A stretch of 64,000 nucleotides of DNA from Pseudomonadota bacterium (GCA_041395565.1 JAWLAI010000004.1:340258-404257), one strand, 5' to 3'; positions 35,130 through 44,408 are shown, counted from the first letter of the stretch. Translations and numbers: made by a program. Notes: a model not told the origin generated them from the sequence alone.

Positions 35130-35158
35130 GAACGCCAGCAGCGGCATGGCCGCGAGCG

Positions 35159-36007
35159 CTATTTCTCCGCTTTCAGTTCGACCTTGGCGGATTCCCGCAG
35201 CGTATTGATGTGCTGCTGCAGGTTCTGGTTGGCAAGCAGGAGCTTGAGCCGGTCCTTGACATCATCGAACGGCGGCGGGGTGCTGTCGCGGGTATCGTCC
35301 AGCATGATAACGTGCCAACCGAACTCGGTCTGTACCGGTGTCTTGCTGTAGGTGCCTTTCTCCATAGCGGCGGCGGCATCCGCGAACGGCTTGACCATCT
35401 GGCTGGCGCCGAACCACCCCAGTTCACCCCCTGAGGGGCCGGATGGGCCGGTGGACTTTTCCTTGGCCAGCTCGGAGAAATCCTTGCCTTTATCGAGCTC
35501 GGCAATGATCTCCTTCGCCTCGTCCTCGGTCTTCACCAGGATGTGGCGGGCCTTGAACTCCTTGCCGGGCACACCGACCTGCTTGTCATAGAACTGTTTC
35601 GCATCCTCGTCGCTCACCGAATTGTTGTCCATGAAATCCTTGATCGCCGCGCCGGCCATGGTGCTGCGTTCCAGCTGATTGAGGGTCGCGGCGATCAGCG
35701 GCTGTTTGGTCAGCCCTTTGGACACGGCTTCCTGGCGCATCAGTTCCAGGGCCACGAGCTCGTTCAGGATGGTTTCGCGATCGGCTTCCGTGTCGTGGGT
35801 CTTCGCGGCGCGCTGATTGCTGTAGACATCGTACACCTCCTGGGTGATGGCGCTGCCGTTGACGGTGGCAATCACTTCGCCGCTGAGTGTGGCCGCGGTG
35901 CTGCCGGCGGCAGACTGCGGTGTGGTAGGCAGCGCCGTCTGCATCCGGTCGCAGCCGGTTGCGAACAGCAGGGGGGCGAGGAACAGCGCGTAAAGACGAT
36001 GATTCAT
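35159..36007 (-). CDS. PpiC-type peptidyl-prolyl isomerase lipoprotein
   Basis: 282 residues from the ATG at 36007. The signal peptide ends in the lipobox LFATGC (lipidated Cys19). A SurA/PrsA-like N-terminal helical part precedes a parvulin domain: ARHILVKTEDEAKEII, then GPSGGELGWFGASQMVKPFA and TEFGWHVIMLDDTR. It probably folds exported proteins in the periplasm as a lipoprotein. It is close to the EpsD/PrsA type in outline. It is the last gene of a minus-strand cluster, 13 bases after bolA. Confidence 0.88.
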   Translation of the reverse strand: MNHRLYALFLAPLLFATGCDRMQTALPTTPQSAAGSTAATLSGEVIATVNGSAITQEVYDVYSNQRAAKTHDTEADRETILNELVALELMRQEAVSKGLTKQPLIAATLNQLERSTMAGAAIKDFMDNNSVSDEDAKQFYDKQVGVPGKEFKARHILVKTEDEAKEIIAELDKGKDFSELAKEKSTGPSGPSGGELGWFGASQMVKPFADAAAAMEKGTYSKTPVQTEFGWHVIMLDDTRDSTPPPFDDVKDRLKLLLANQNLQQHINTLRESAKVELKAEK

Positions 36008-36020
36008 GGTGGAGATCCTT

Positions 36021-36317
36021 TCAGGTGTTTTGGGTGGATGAGTCTTCTTCCGGGCTTCTTGCGTCGATGCTGAGGGCATGGATGTCCCGCTGCATCATAT
36101 CACCGAGGGCATCGTAGACCAGCCGGTGGCGCTGGATCAGCGATTTGTCCCGGAATGCCGCGGCGGTAATGCGCACGATGAAGTGTCCGCCGCCACTGGC
36201 GGCGCCGGCGTGGCCGGCATGTTTTGCACTTTCATCGATTATCTCGAGTCTGACCGGATGCAGCTGCTGCGCGAGGCGCTCGCGCAGTGCGACGGTGCGG
36301 CTGGTGGCGTCCGGCAT
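36021..36317 (-). CDS. BolA family protein
   Basis: 98 residues from the ATG at 36317, which overlaps the stop of the yciI gene (TGATG). The BolA pattern is visible in HPVRLEIIDESAKHAGHAGA, HFIVRITAAAFRDKSLIQRH and RLVYDALGDMMQRDIHALSI. BolA proteins work with monothiol glutaredoxins in Fe-S handling and stress morphology. An upstream in-frame ATG at 36398 lies inside the neighbour and is rejected. Confidence 0.9.
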   Translation of the reverse strand: MPDATSRTVALRERLAQQLHPVRLEIIDESAKHAGHAGAASGGGHFIVRITAAAFRDKSLIQRHRLVYDALGDMMQRDIHALSIDARSPEEDSSTQNT

Positions 36318-36616
36318 CAGGGCAGTACCTTGCGGAACGGTTTCACGGTGACTTGGGCGTAGACGCCGGCGGCCTGGTAGGGGTCGGTGTCTGCCCACGT
36401 GCGTGCGGCATCCAGGGAGTCGAACTCCGCGACCACCAGGCTGCCGGAGTATCCGGCCGAACCCGGATCTTCGCTGTCGATGGCGGGGTGGGGCCCGGCC
36501 AGTACCAGACGGCCGGCCTGGCGCAGCGCTTCGAGCCGCTGCAGATGGGCGGGGCGCGCCCGCAGGCGGGCATCCAGACTGTGCTCGCGGTCCTGGCTGA
36601 TGATGGCGTACAGCAT
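36317..36616 (-). CDS. yciI: YciI-like dimeric alpha-beta barrel protein
   Basis: 99 residues from ATG at 36616, coupled by a TAATG overlap to the preceding yciB and by TGATG to bolA. It starts MLYAIISQDREHSLDARL, with the conserved HLQRLEALRQAGRLVLAGPH and a DPYQAAGVYAQVTVKPF ending. The conserved His-Asp pair of the family is present in the middle. Function is not settled; a yciI-yciB association is common in gammaproteobacteria. Confidence 0.88.
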   Translation of the reverse strand: MLYAIISQDREHSLDARLRARPAHLQRLEALRQAGRLVLAGPHPAIDSEDPGSAGYSGSLVVAEFDSLDAARTWADTDPYQAAGVYAQVTVKPFRKVLP

Positions 36617-37158
36617 TACTTGCCGCCCTCCGCGGTTTCCATGTAGCGGCTGAGGTAGAAGGCCTGGCCGAAAACGAACACGAGCGTCAGACCCATGATG
36701 CCGAACACCTTGAAATCGACCCAGATCTCCTCGCTGAAATTGAAGGCGACATACAGGTTGAGGATGCCGGTCGCCGCGAAAAACAGGATCCAGGCCCAGT
36801 TGAGGCGGTTCCATACCGGGCCCGGTGCCGTAATGGCATGACCCATCATGCGTTCGATCAGGGTGGCCTTGCTGAACAGCCGCGCCCCGAGAAAGGCGAG
36901 TGCGAACAGCCAGTTCACCACGGTCGGTTTCCACTTGATGAAGACGGGATCGCGCAGCGCCAGGGTAAGGCCGCCGAACACGACCAGGATGCCCAGCGTG
37001 ATCAGGTGCATCTTCTCGAAACGACGGTGCTTCAGCCAGAACAGCCCGGTCTGCACGAAGGCGGCGCCGATGGCGACGGCGGTGGCGACATAGATGTCAT
37101 ACAGCTTGAACGCCCCGAAAAACAGGATGAGCGGGAACAGGTCGAACAGGAACTTCAT
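36616..37158 (-). CDS. yciB: YciB/IspZ septation-associated inner-membrane protein
   Basis: 180 residues with five to six membrane helices. The signature start KFLFDLFPLILFFGAFKL and the inner WKPTVVNWLFALAFLGARL are typical of YciB (septation protein A). In E. coli and Shigella it is tied to intracellular septation and envelope synthesis. It heads the yciB-yciI-bolA-ppiC cluster, with its own upstream space at 37159-37384. Confidence 0.93.
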   Translation of the reverse strand: MKFLFDLFPLILFFGAFKLYDIYVATAVAIGAAFVQTGLFWLKHRRFEKMHLITLGILVVFGGLTLALRDPVFIKWKPTVVNWLFALAFLGARLFSKATLIERMMGHAITAPGPVWNRLNWAWILFFAATGILNLYVAFNFSEEIWVDFKVFGIMGLTLVFVFGQAFYLSRYMETAEGGK

Positions 37159-37384
37159 AACGTATCCGTGGCTGGGGCTCGGGGATTAGTCTGCTATCGG
37201 CGGCAAGGGTTCAGATCATAGACTGTTTGGGTGCTGGATTGAACTGCTGCAGGTTGCGGCAGGATCCGCAGCCGAATCCGTGCTCTAGTCGTAAGGTTAT
37301 GGTATTTCTGGTATTTTTGTCCGCAGCCCGGTTGTGCGCGGCAGCCGGTGCCGCAGCGGCGCGGCGGGGCGTCGTGCGCGCGGC

Positions 37385-38095
37385 CTAGTGCAGCGAGCGG
37401 TCCTGGGTCCACTGCCGGTGATATCTCGCCATCAACCGGCGCACGGGCTCGGGATAATCCAGCGCCGCCATCTGCTGCATACCCTCGCTGAAGAAACGCC
37501 CGGCATCCTCCGGCAGGTGACGCGTGAGCAAGGCGAACGCCGCCTCCATCAGGTCGATATCATGACTGCGCGTGGCGACGATGCTGTGATTGATCAGCAG
37601 CACGCGCCAGGGCCGACCCGGGTTGGTCTTTTCCAGGTCCTGACTGTAGCGCGGCGACACCGCCGCGACGATCCGGCCGATCATCGCGCTCAGCGCTGCC
37701 AGCGCCGCCGGCTCGCGCTGTGCGTTCGCCAGCAGGGCCAGCGCGTCGACGACCGGTTCCAGGCTGTCGATGAGGCCGCCGTGCCGCGCGATCCACACTG
37801 CCACATTCGCCACCAGTTCCGCCATCTGCGTGCGCACTTCGCCTGCCCGCGTCCGTTCCAGCTCGGCCGCCAGCGCCGCGCACAGGCGCAGGGCGTACTC
37901 GCCGATCTCGGTGACATCGGCGCCCGGCACATCCGTGCGACCGGCATCCGTTTCCAGACGGGTCATGACCTCGAGCAGCCGGTCGAATGCCTGTGGGAGT
38001 TCCGGCTGCGACGCCGTGGGCGTCGCAACGCGGCTGGCGAGCAGCGGCGACAGCCGGGCCTGTATCGTCGTGAGTTTTCCGTCGGGTAGCTGCAT
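37385..38095 (-). CDS. Hypothetical helical protein
   Basis: 236 residues from the ATG at 38095 (MQLPDGKLTTIQARLSPLL). It is rich in Leu, Ala and Arg and almost all helical, with no membrane segment or motif I recognise. An RYHRQWTQDRSLH tail ends it. It lies divergent from rnm; the 156 bases between should contain the promoters. Codon use matches the neighbours, so I believe it is real. Confidence 0.6.
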   Translation of the reverse strand: MQLPDGKLTTIQARLSPLLASRVATPTASQPELPQAFDRLLEVMTRLETDAGRTDVPGADVTEIGEYALRLCAALAAELERTRAGEVRTQMAELVANVAVWIARHGGLIDSLEPVVDALALLANAQREPAALAALSAMIGRIVAAVSPRYSQDLEKTNPGRPWRVLLINHSIVATRSHDIDLMEAAFALLTRHLPEDAGRFFSEGMQQMAALDYPEPVRRLMARYHRQWTQDRSLH

Positions 38096-38251
38096 GCCGG
38101 TTTTCCGGGGAGTCGCGGCCAATGGTAGCAGCGTTGGCCGCAGGTACGCGAATCCTGCCGGAGCGGCACCATATCGCGCCGCTGGTGGCGGCCGGCGCGG
38201 GTTGGCCCTTGGTGCAACGCAATCGGGGCCGCGCTCCGGTAGAATAGCCGC

Positions 38252-39097
38252 ATGTCACTACGCTACGACCTGCACTGTCACTCCCTTGCTTCGGACGGAT
38301 CCCTGGCGCCGGCCGAACTGGTACGGGCCGCGCATGCGGCCGGTGTGGGTGTCCTCGCGCTCACCGATCACGACACCACCGATGGGCTCGCCGAGGCGGC
38401 AGATGCCGCGCGCGCGCTGGACCTTACCCTGGTCAGCGGCGCGGAGATCTCGGTCACCTGGCAGGCGCAGACCGTGCATGTCCTCGGCCTGGGTCTGGAC
38501 ACCGGCAACGCCACCCTGCAGGCGGGGCTGGCGGGGTTGCGCACCTTTCGCGACTGGCGTGCGGAGGAAATGGGGCGCCGGCTCGCACGGGCCGGTATCG
38601 CCGGGGCATGGCCGGGCGCGCGCGCGCTGGCGCAGGGCCGGATCGTGAGCCGGACCCATTTCGCCCGTTATCTGGTCGCGCAGGGCCATGCGAGCTGCGT
38701 GCGCGATGTGTTCCGGCAGTACCTGGTCAGCAACAAACCGGGTTTCGTGGCAGGGCAGTGGGCGGCGCTGGAAGACGCACTGTCCTGGATCAGGGCGGCC
38801 GGCGGCATCGCGGTGATCGCGCATCCCGCGCGTTACAATATGTCGGCCAGCAAGCTGCGGCGCCTGATCGGCGAGTTCCGCGAGCTCGGCGGCGGCGCCA
38901 TGGAGGTCGTCTCCGGCAGTCATACCCGGGACAATGTCGCCGCGATGGCCGCCGTGTGCCAGCGGGAAGGCCTGCTGGCCTCGTGCGGGTCGGATTACCA
39001 CGGTCCGGACAATTGCTGGATTCGTCTCGGCCAGCTGCCCGACCTGCCCACGGGCTGCACACCGGTGTGGGAGAGCGAGCGCTGGTCGCTACAGTGA
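38252..39097 (+). CDS. rnm: PHP-domain phosphoesterase (RNase AM / TrpH-like)
   Basis: 281 residues. The PHP metal-site motifs are present: DLHCHSLASDGSLAP, ALTDHDTTDG, VSGAEISVTW, IAVIAHPARY and a late SCGSDYHGPDN. It matches YciV/Rnm, which removes 3',5'-nucleoside bisphosphates and trims the 5' ends of rRNA. Next downstream is yciO, as in many gammaproteobacteria, although a 180-base gap separates them. Confidence 0.88.
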   Translation: MSLRYDLHCHSLASDGSLAPAELVRAAHAAGVGVLALTDHDTTDGLAEAADAARALDLTLVSGAEISVTWQAQTVHVLGLGLDTGNATLQAGLAGLRTFRDWRAEEMGRRLARAGIAGAWPGARALAQGRIVSRTHFARYLVAQGHASCVRDVFRQYLVSNKPGFVAGQWAALEDALSWIRAAGGIAVIAHPARYNMSASKLRRLIGEFRELGGGAMEVVSGSHTRDNVAAMAAVCQREGLLASCGSDYHGPDNCWIRLGQLPDLPTGCTPVWESERWSLQ

Positions 39098-39119
39098 TTC
39101 TTGCGGATTAATCTTGCGC

Positions 39120-39144
39120 CACAGAGTACACAGAGCACACAGAG
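39120..39144. repeat. Three tandem CACAGAG units (9-bp period)
   Basis: CACAGAG occurs at 39120-39126, 39129-39135 and 39138-39144, separated by TA and CA, then GGAAAATATTTCC. The same style of CACAGAG tandem is seen scattered in intergenic DNA of many proteobacteria, and its role is not known to me. It sits in the 180-base gap between rnm and yciO. Confidence 0.7.
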
Positions 39145-39277
39145 GAAAATATTTCCAGCCTGTTCCGGATCTGATATTGCCGGGACCGGGAAATTAAACA
39201 TCATGACGCTAATTTCTCCGGGCACGCTGTGGCATCTTGTTGCATCCATCCATATCGATAACTGCTGATACGCACTC

Positions 39278-39901
39278 ATGAGCCAGTTTTTCCAGATCCA
39301 CCCCGTCAATCCACAGCAGCGCCTGATACGTCAGGCCGTGGACATCCTCCGCGGTGGCGGGGTGATCGCCTATCCGACCGATTCCAGCTACGCGCTGGGC
39401 TGCTGTATCGGCGACAAGCGCGGCATCGAGCGCATCCGCCGCATCCGTGGCCTCGACGATTCGCACGATTTCTCGCTGGTATGCCGCGACCTGTCCGAGA
39501 TCGCCGTCTTCGCCCGGGTGGAAAACAGTGCCTACCGCCTGCTCAAGGCACTGACGCCGGGGCCCTATACCTTCATCCTGCGCGCCACTGGCGAGGTGCC
39601 GCGCCGGCTGCAGAATCCGAAGCGCAAGACCATCGGCATCCGCGTACCCGACAATGTCATATGCCAGGCCCTGCTGGAGGCGCTGGGCGAACCCCTGATG
39701 AGTTCCACGCTGATCATGCCGGGCAGCGAGGTGCCGGAGACCGATGCCTACGACATCCGCGAACGGCTCGAGCACGAGCTCGACCTGGTCATAGACGGCG
39801 GCAACTGCCGCCTGGAACCGACCACGGTAGTCGACATGGTCGAAGGCGTGCCGGTCGTGGTGCGCGCCGGTCTGGGCCCGGTCGACGCCCTGGGACAGTA
39901 A
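39278..39901 (+). CDS. yciO: YciO / Sua5-YrdC family protein
   Basis: 207 residues. It has the YrdC-fold text GGGVIAYPTDSSYALGC, LVCRDLSEIAVFARVEN, LTPGPYTFILRAT and IGIRVPDNVI. The Sua5/YrdC enzymes make the threonylcarbamoyl-AMP used for t6A tRNA modification. YciO is the paralogue whose own role is less certain. Position after rnm and before the M50 protease and trpS is the usual gammaproteobacterial order. Confidence 0.88.
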   Translation: MSQFFQIHPVNPQQRLIRQAVDILRGGGVIAYPTDSSYALGCCIGDKRGIERIRRIRGLDDSHDFSLVCRDLSEIAVFARVENSAYRLLKALTPGPYTFILRATGEVPRRLQNPKRKTIGIRVPDNVICQALLEALGEPLMSSTLIMPGSEVPETDAYDIRERLEHELDLVIDGGNCRLEPTTVVDMVEGVPVVVRAGLGPVDALGQ

Positions 39902-39934
39902 TGCAATCGCTGGCCGCAGGGTTATAATTCCGCG

Positions 39935-40618
39935 ATGTTCGAACTCAGCCTGGTGCAGAAGATCGCGGCCTGGATCGTGCCGGTGCTTTTGGGCATCACC
40001 GTGCACGAGGTCGCCCATGGCTGGGTGGCGAGCAAGCTGGGCGACCGCACGGCACTGATGCTCGGTCGCCTGACCCTGAACCCCTTGAAGCATGTCGACC
40101 CGATGGGGACCATCCTGATCCCGGGGCTGCTGCTGCTTATGCGCGCCGGTTTCATCTTCGGCTACGCGAAACCGGTGCCGGTCGACTGGCGCAACCTGCG
40201 CCATCCCAAGCGCGACATGGCCATCGTCGCGGCCGCCGGCCCGTTGACCAACCTGCTCATGGCCATCGGCTGGGCGCTGCTGATCCGCATCGCCTACCTG
40301 ATTGGAGACGGTGGCGTGGCGCTGGTATTCATGGGTGTGGCAGGTATCTTCATCAACTCCGTGCTGATGATGCTGAACCTGCTGCCGCTGCCGCCGCTCG
40401 ATGGCGGGCGCGTACTTACCGGCCTGTTGCCGGGACGCTGGGCCTGGTATTTCAGCCGCATCGAGCCGTACGGATTCTTCATCCTGATCGCGCTGATGCT
40501 GACCAACATCCTCGGGCTAATCCTGTGGCCGCTGATCGAGCTGGCATGGAGCGCGCTACTGCCCGTGTCGGGCATGAGCACGACCGATTTCCAGGCGATA
40601 CTGAATTCACTGATGTAA
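39935..40618 (+). CDS. Site-2 (M50) membrane metalloprotease
   Basis: 227 residues with about six helices. The zinc motif HEVAH is at 24-28 in the first helix, and the distal metal-binding Asp lies in LPLPPLDGGRVL, as in compact M50 site-2 proteases that cut within the membrane. No PDZ domain is present, so it is the small type rather than RseP. The substrate is unknown. Close spacing (33 bases after yciO, 14 before trpS) suggests one transcript. Confidence 0.88.
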   Translation: MFELSLVQKIAAWIVPVLLGITVHEVAHGWVASKLGDRTALMLGRLTLNPLKHVDPMGTILIPGLLLLMRAGFIFGYAKPVPVDWRNLRHPKRDMAIVAAAGPLTNLLMAIGWALLIRIAYLIGDGGVALVFMGVAGIFINSVLMMLNLLPLPPLDGGRVLTGLLPGRWAWYFSRIEPYGFFILIALMLTNILGLILWPLIELAWSALLPVSGMSTTDFQAILNSLM

Positions 40619-40632
40619 AGAAGGAGAACAGC

Positions 40633-41847
40633 TTGGTCAGTCACACCACCAGCAGCCGGGTCCTGTCCGGCATGCGTCCCACCGGACGCCTGCATCTCGG
40701 CCATTACCACGGCGTGCTCAAGAACTGGCTGCACCTGCAGCAGGAATTCGACTGTTTCTTTTTCGTGGCCGACTGGCACGCACTCACCACGCATTACGAG
40801 GACTCGCACGTTATCGCCGAGCACGTCTGGGACATGGTCATCGACTGGCTCGCCGCCGGCGTCAATCCCGGTTCGGCACGACTGTTCATCCAATCCCAGG
40901 TGCCGGAGCATGCCGAGCTGCACCTGCTGCTGTCGATGGTCACCCCGCTGGGTTGGCTGGAGCGCGTGCCCAGCTACAAGGACCAGCAGGACAAACTGCG
41001 CGAGCGCGATCTGGCCACCTACGGATTCCTCGGTTACCCCTTGCTGCAGAGCGCCGACATCCTTATCTACGGCGCCGACAAGGTGCCGGTGGGCGAGGAC
41101 CAGGTCGCGCACGTGGAACTCACGCGCGAGATCGCGCGCCGTTTCAACCATATCTTCGGACGCGGCGAGGGTTACGAGGAGGCTGCCGAGGCCGCCATTC
41201 GCAAGATGGGGAAGAAAAACGCGAAACTGTACCGGCAGCTGCTCAAACGCTACCAGGAGCAGGGGGATCACGCTGCCGTGGAAGTGGCCCAGGCCCTGCT
41301 CGCGGAACAGCAGAACCTTGCGCTCAGCGACCGCGAACGCCTGCTCGGTTACCTGGAGGGTACCGGGCGCATGATCCTCGCCGAACCGGCGGCGCTGCTG
41401 ACCCCGGCATCGAAGATGCCCGGGCTGGACGGGCAGAAGATGTCCAAATCCTACAACAACACCATCAGCCTGCGCGAGGACCCGGAGGCGGTACAGGCCA
41501 AGCTGCGCACCATGCCGACCGATCCGGCACGGGTACGCCGGACCGACCCCGGCAATCCCGAGGTATGTCCGGTCTGGCAGCTGCACAAGGTCTATTCCGG
41601 ATCCGAGGTGCAGGACTGGGTGCGGGCGGGCTGCACCACGGCGGGCATCGGTTGCCTGGACTGCAAGCAGCCGGTCATTGACGGCATCCTGGCCGAGCTG
41701 CGGCCGATCCAGGCCCGGGCGCGCGAGTTCGAGCAGGACCCGGGCCGGGTGCGCGCCATCATCCACGACGGCTCGGAGGCGGCCCGCGACGTCGCGCGCC
41801 ATACCCTCGAGGAAGTCCGCGAGGTGATGGGCCTCAAATACTACTGA
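40633..41847 (+). CDS. trpS: Tryptophanyl-tRNA synthetase, long form, TTG start
   Basis: 404 residues, longer than the usual ~335. It charges tRNA-Trp. The class I motifs are HLGHYHG (HIGH type) and KMSKSYNN. An extra ~65-residue helical insertion (about 185-250: AEAAIRKMGKKNAKLYRQL onward) precedes KMSKS. A CxxC segment (CLDCK) is found near 340. No ATG fits the N-terminus; a TTG at 40633 stands 6 bases after a perfect AGGAG (40622-40626), and so is taken as the start. It follows the M50 protease gene. Confidence 0.92.
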   Translation: MVSHTTSSRVLSGMRPTGRLHLGHYHGVLKNWLHLQQEFDCFFFVADWHALTTHYEDSHVIAEHVWDMVIDWLAAGVNPGSARLFIQSQVPEHAELHLLLSMVTPLGWLERVPSYKDQQDKLRERDLATYGFLGYPLLQSADILIYGADKVPVGEDQVAHVELTREIARRFNHIFGRGEGYEEAAEAAIRKMGKKNAKLYRQLLKRYQEQGDHAAVEVAQALLAEQQNLALSDRERLLGYLEGTGRMILAEPAALLTPASKMPGLDGQKMSKSYNNTISLREDPEAVQAKLRTMPTDPARVRRTDPGNPEVCPVWQLHKVYSGSEVQDWVRAGCTTAGIGCLDCKQPVIDGILAELRPIQARAREFEQDPGRVRAIIHDGSEAARDVARHTLEEVREVMGLKYY

Positions 41848-41949
41848 TTGGGGGAAATAGCAGTAAAAGGCGCGACATCTGCGACACAATGGGGTAGTAT
41901 CCCGCGAACGGCTGCGGTCGTTCACTCGAATCCCGCTACAGGGTAGTCA

Positions 41950-42855
41950 ATGAGCGAACATCCAGGACACGACGTCACCCCTGAAATCCGGCATCAGGAG
42001 GAGCTGCCCCTCGCCGTCGTCCGGGGGCGCGCCATCGAGTCGCTGCCGCACGACCTCTACATTCCGCCGGATGCGCTGCAGGTATTCCTCGAGGCCTTCG
42101 AAGGTCCACTCGACCTGCTGCTGTACCTGATCCGCAAGGAGAATCTCGATATCACCGATATCGCGGTCGCCGAGATCACGCGCCAGTACGTCGAATACAT
42201 CGAACTGATGCAGGAGATGCAGCTGGAGCTGGCGGGCGAGTACCTGGTCATGTCCGCCATGCTGGCCGAGATCAAGTCGCGCATGCTGCTGCCGCGCCCA
42301 CCCGGCGTGGAGGAGGACGAGGACGACCCGCGCGCCGAGCTGGTGCGGCGCCTGCAGGAATACGAGCGCTACAAGCAGGCGGCCGAGGACCTCGACGCCC
42401 TGCCGCGGCTGGGACGCGACGTGTTCCAGGCCGTCGCCGAGGCGCCCGAGCGCAAGGTCGTGCGGTTGCCGCCGGAGGTGGAGCTGACGGACCTGATCGC
42501 GGCGTTCCGCGAGGTCATGCAGCGTGCCGCGATGTTCGCCCATCACCACGTGCAAATGGAACCCCTGTCGGTGCGGGAGCGCATGTCCAGCGTGCTGAGC
42601 CGGGTCAGCAGCCACCGCTTCACCAGCTTCGCCGACCTGTTCACCGTGGAGGAGGGGCGCATGGGCGTGGTGGTGTCGTTCCTCGCCGTGCTGGAACTGG
42701 TCAAGGAAGCGCTGATCGAGCTGACCCAGGCGGAGCCGTTCGCGCCGATCTACGTCAAGGCCGCTGCGCGTAGCGCGGCGGCTGACGCTGCCGAAGAAAC
42801 CCCGGCTGATGCAACCACCGTGGCGGCGGTCGCCGACGAGCCGGCCACCGCGTAG
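41950..42855 (+). CDS. scpA: Segregation and condensation protein A
   Basis: 301 residues. The kleisin subunit of the SMC condensin: it bridges the SMC heads. Motif FEGPLDLLLYLIRKENLDIT is near residue 50, with the following EYLVMSAMLAEIKSRMLLP and the C-terminal winged-helix VVVSFLAVLELVKEALIEL. An acidic low-complexity tail (Ala/Glu/Asp) ends the protein. It lies 11 bases upstream of scpB. The smc gene is at 16.0 kb, not adjacent. Confidence 0.95.
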   Translation: MSEHPGHDVTPEIRHQEELPLAVVRGRAIESLPHDLYIPPDALQVFLEAFEGPLDLLLYLIRKENLDITDIAVAEITRQYVEYIELMQEMQLELAGEYLVMSAMLAEIKSRMLLPRPPGVEEDEDDPRAELVRRLQEYERYKQAAEDLDALPRLGRDVFQAVAEAPERKVVRLPPEVELTDLIAAFREVMQRAAMFAHHHVQMEPLSVRERMSSVLSRVSSHRFTSFADLFTVEEGRMGVVVSFLAVLELVKEALIELTQAEPFAPIYVKAAARSAAADAAEETPADATTVAAVADEPATA

Positions 42856-42866
42856 ACCCGAAGCGC

Positions 42867-43577
42867 ATGGACAACGCACAACTCAAACTGATTCTCGAGG
42901 CCATGCTGCTGGCCGCCGGACGCCCGCTCTCGCTCGACCAGCTGCTGGTCATGTTCGAGGAGCACGAACGGCCAGAGCGCAACGTCGTCCGCGACGCGCT
43001 CGCGCTGCTGGCTGCGGATTACGAGGACCGCGGCATCGCCCTGGTCGAGGTCGGGGGCGGCTATCGCATCCAGGTGCGCGATTCCATGCGGGCCTGGGTC
43101 GGACGACTGTGGGAAGAAAAGCCGACGCGCTATTCGCGTGCCCTGCTGGAAACCCTGGCGCTGGTCGCCTACCGTCAGCCCATCACGCGCGGCGAGATCG
43201 AGGAGGTGCGCGGCGTCACCGTCAGCACCAACATCATGAAGACGTTGCAGGAACGCGAATGGGTACAGGTGGTCGGGCACCGTGACGTCCCGGGACGGCC
43301 GGCGATGTACGGCACCACCAAGCAATTCCTCAACTACTTCAGCCTGAAAAGCCTGGACGAACTGCCCTCGCTCGCCGAACTGCGCGACCTGAACGCCATC
43401 GGCAGGGAGCTGCAGCTCGATCTCGCCGAGATTCCCGGCCTGCTGGTCGAATCGGCCGAGGAACAGGCTGATGCCGACGCAGAATCCGCACCGACCGCCG
43501 CAGCGGAGCCGGAGCCGGTTGCGGCCGCCGCTGTCGCCGAAGCGGCAGAGGACGAAAGCGGCGCCACGCTGCACTGA
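42867..43577 (+). CDS. scpB: Segregation and condensation protein B
   Basis: 236 residues. The dimeric winged-helix partner of ScpA in the SMC complex. Its typical text is LEAMLLAAGRPLSLDQLL, then RYSRALLETLALVAYRQPIT and RGVTVSTNIMKTLQEREWV, ending in TKQFLNYFSLKSLDELPSL. A ~45-residue Ala/Glu/Pro-rich tail is likely unstructured. Overall order scpA-scpB-rluB is conserved. Confidence 0.95.
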   Translation: MDNAQLKLILEAMLLAAGRPLSLDQLLVMFEEHERPERNVVRDALALLAADYEDRGIALVEVGGGYRIQVRDSMRAWVGRLWEEKPTRYSRALLETLALVAYRQPITRGEIEEVRGVTVSTNIMKTLQEREWVQVVGHRDVPGRPAMYGTTKQFLNYFSLKSLDELPSLAELRDLNAIGRELQLDLAEIPGLLVESAEEQADADAESAPTAAAEPEPVAAAAVAEAAEDESGATLH

Positions 43578-43616
43578 TCCAACCTGCCGCGCCGACGGGG
43601 CGTGTGTCCGCTATCC

Positions 43617-44408
43617 ATGGCTGAACGTCTGCAAAAAGTCCTGGCCCGCGTCGGTCTCGGTTCGCGCCGCGAGATCGAGGAGTGGATCCGCGCCGGGCGT
43701 ATCACCGTGAACGACCGTGTGGCAGAGCTCGGTCTGAGTGTGACCGAGCGCGACCGCATCAAGATCGACGGCCGTATTGTCAGCCTCGCGGACAGCACGC
43801 CGGCACCCCGCACGCTGATCTATCACAAGCCGGCAGGTGAGCTGACCACGCGCAAGGACGCGGCCGGCCGGCCCACGGTCTTCGACAGCCTGCCGCGCAT
43901 CCGGCACGGCCGCTGGATCGCCATCGGCCGGCTCGACTTCAATACCTCGGGCCTGCTGCTGGTAACCACCGACGGCGAGCTGGCCCATCGCCTGATGCAC
44001 CCGTCCTGGGAGGTCGAGCGTGAGTACGCGGTGCGGGTGTTGGGCGCGGTGGACGATGCGGTCCTGGCCAAGCTGCTGGGCGGGGTCGAACTCGAGGACG
44101 GCATGGCTGCCTTCGCGTCCATCCGCGATGCCGGCGGGCAGGGCGCCAATCACTGGTACCACGTCATCGTGCGGGAAGGCCGCAACCGCGAGGTCCGGCG
44201 GCTGTGGGAATCCCAGGGCATCCAGGTCAGCCGCCTGATCCGGGTCCGTTACGGGCCGGTCGGTCTGCCAGCCGGGCTGCGCGCGGGGCGTTTCCGCGAC
44301 CTGGCGCCGGAGGAAATCCGGGCCCTCTATGCGACGGTGAAACTGCCGCTGCCGCAAGCGGCGCCGCCACGGCGTACCGCATCCCGGCGCGGCCAGCGCG
44401 CACGATGA
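43617..44408 (+). CDS. rluB: 23S rRNA pseudouridine synthase (RluB-type)
   Basis: 263 residues. An N-terminal S4 RNA-binding domain (ERLQKVLARVGLGSRREIEE) precedes the RsuA/RluB synthase domain with the catalytic Asp in GRLDFNTSGLLLVTTDG. The later GRNREVRRLWESQGIQVSRL is the family's second signature. It probably modifies U2605-type sites of 23S rRNA. The ATG at 43617 gives the normal start, and an upstream GTG at 43602 is rejected. A basic tail follows residue ~235. The stop overlaps the next gene (ATGA). Confidence 0.92.
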   Translation: MAERLQKVLARVGLGSRREIEEWIRAGRITVNDRVAELGLSVTERDRIKIDGRIVSLADSTPAPRTLIYHKPAGELTTRKDAAGRPTVFDSLPRIRHGRWIAIGRLDFNTSGLLLVTTDGELAHRLMHPSWEVEREYAVRVLGAVDDAVLAKLLGGVELEDGMAAFASIRDAGGQGANHWYHVIVREGRNREVRRLWESQGIQVSRLIRVRYGPVGLPAGLRAGRFRDLAPEEIRALYATVKLPLPQAAPPRRTASRRGQRAR

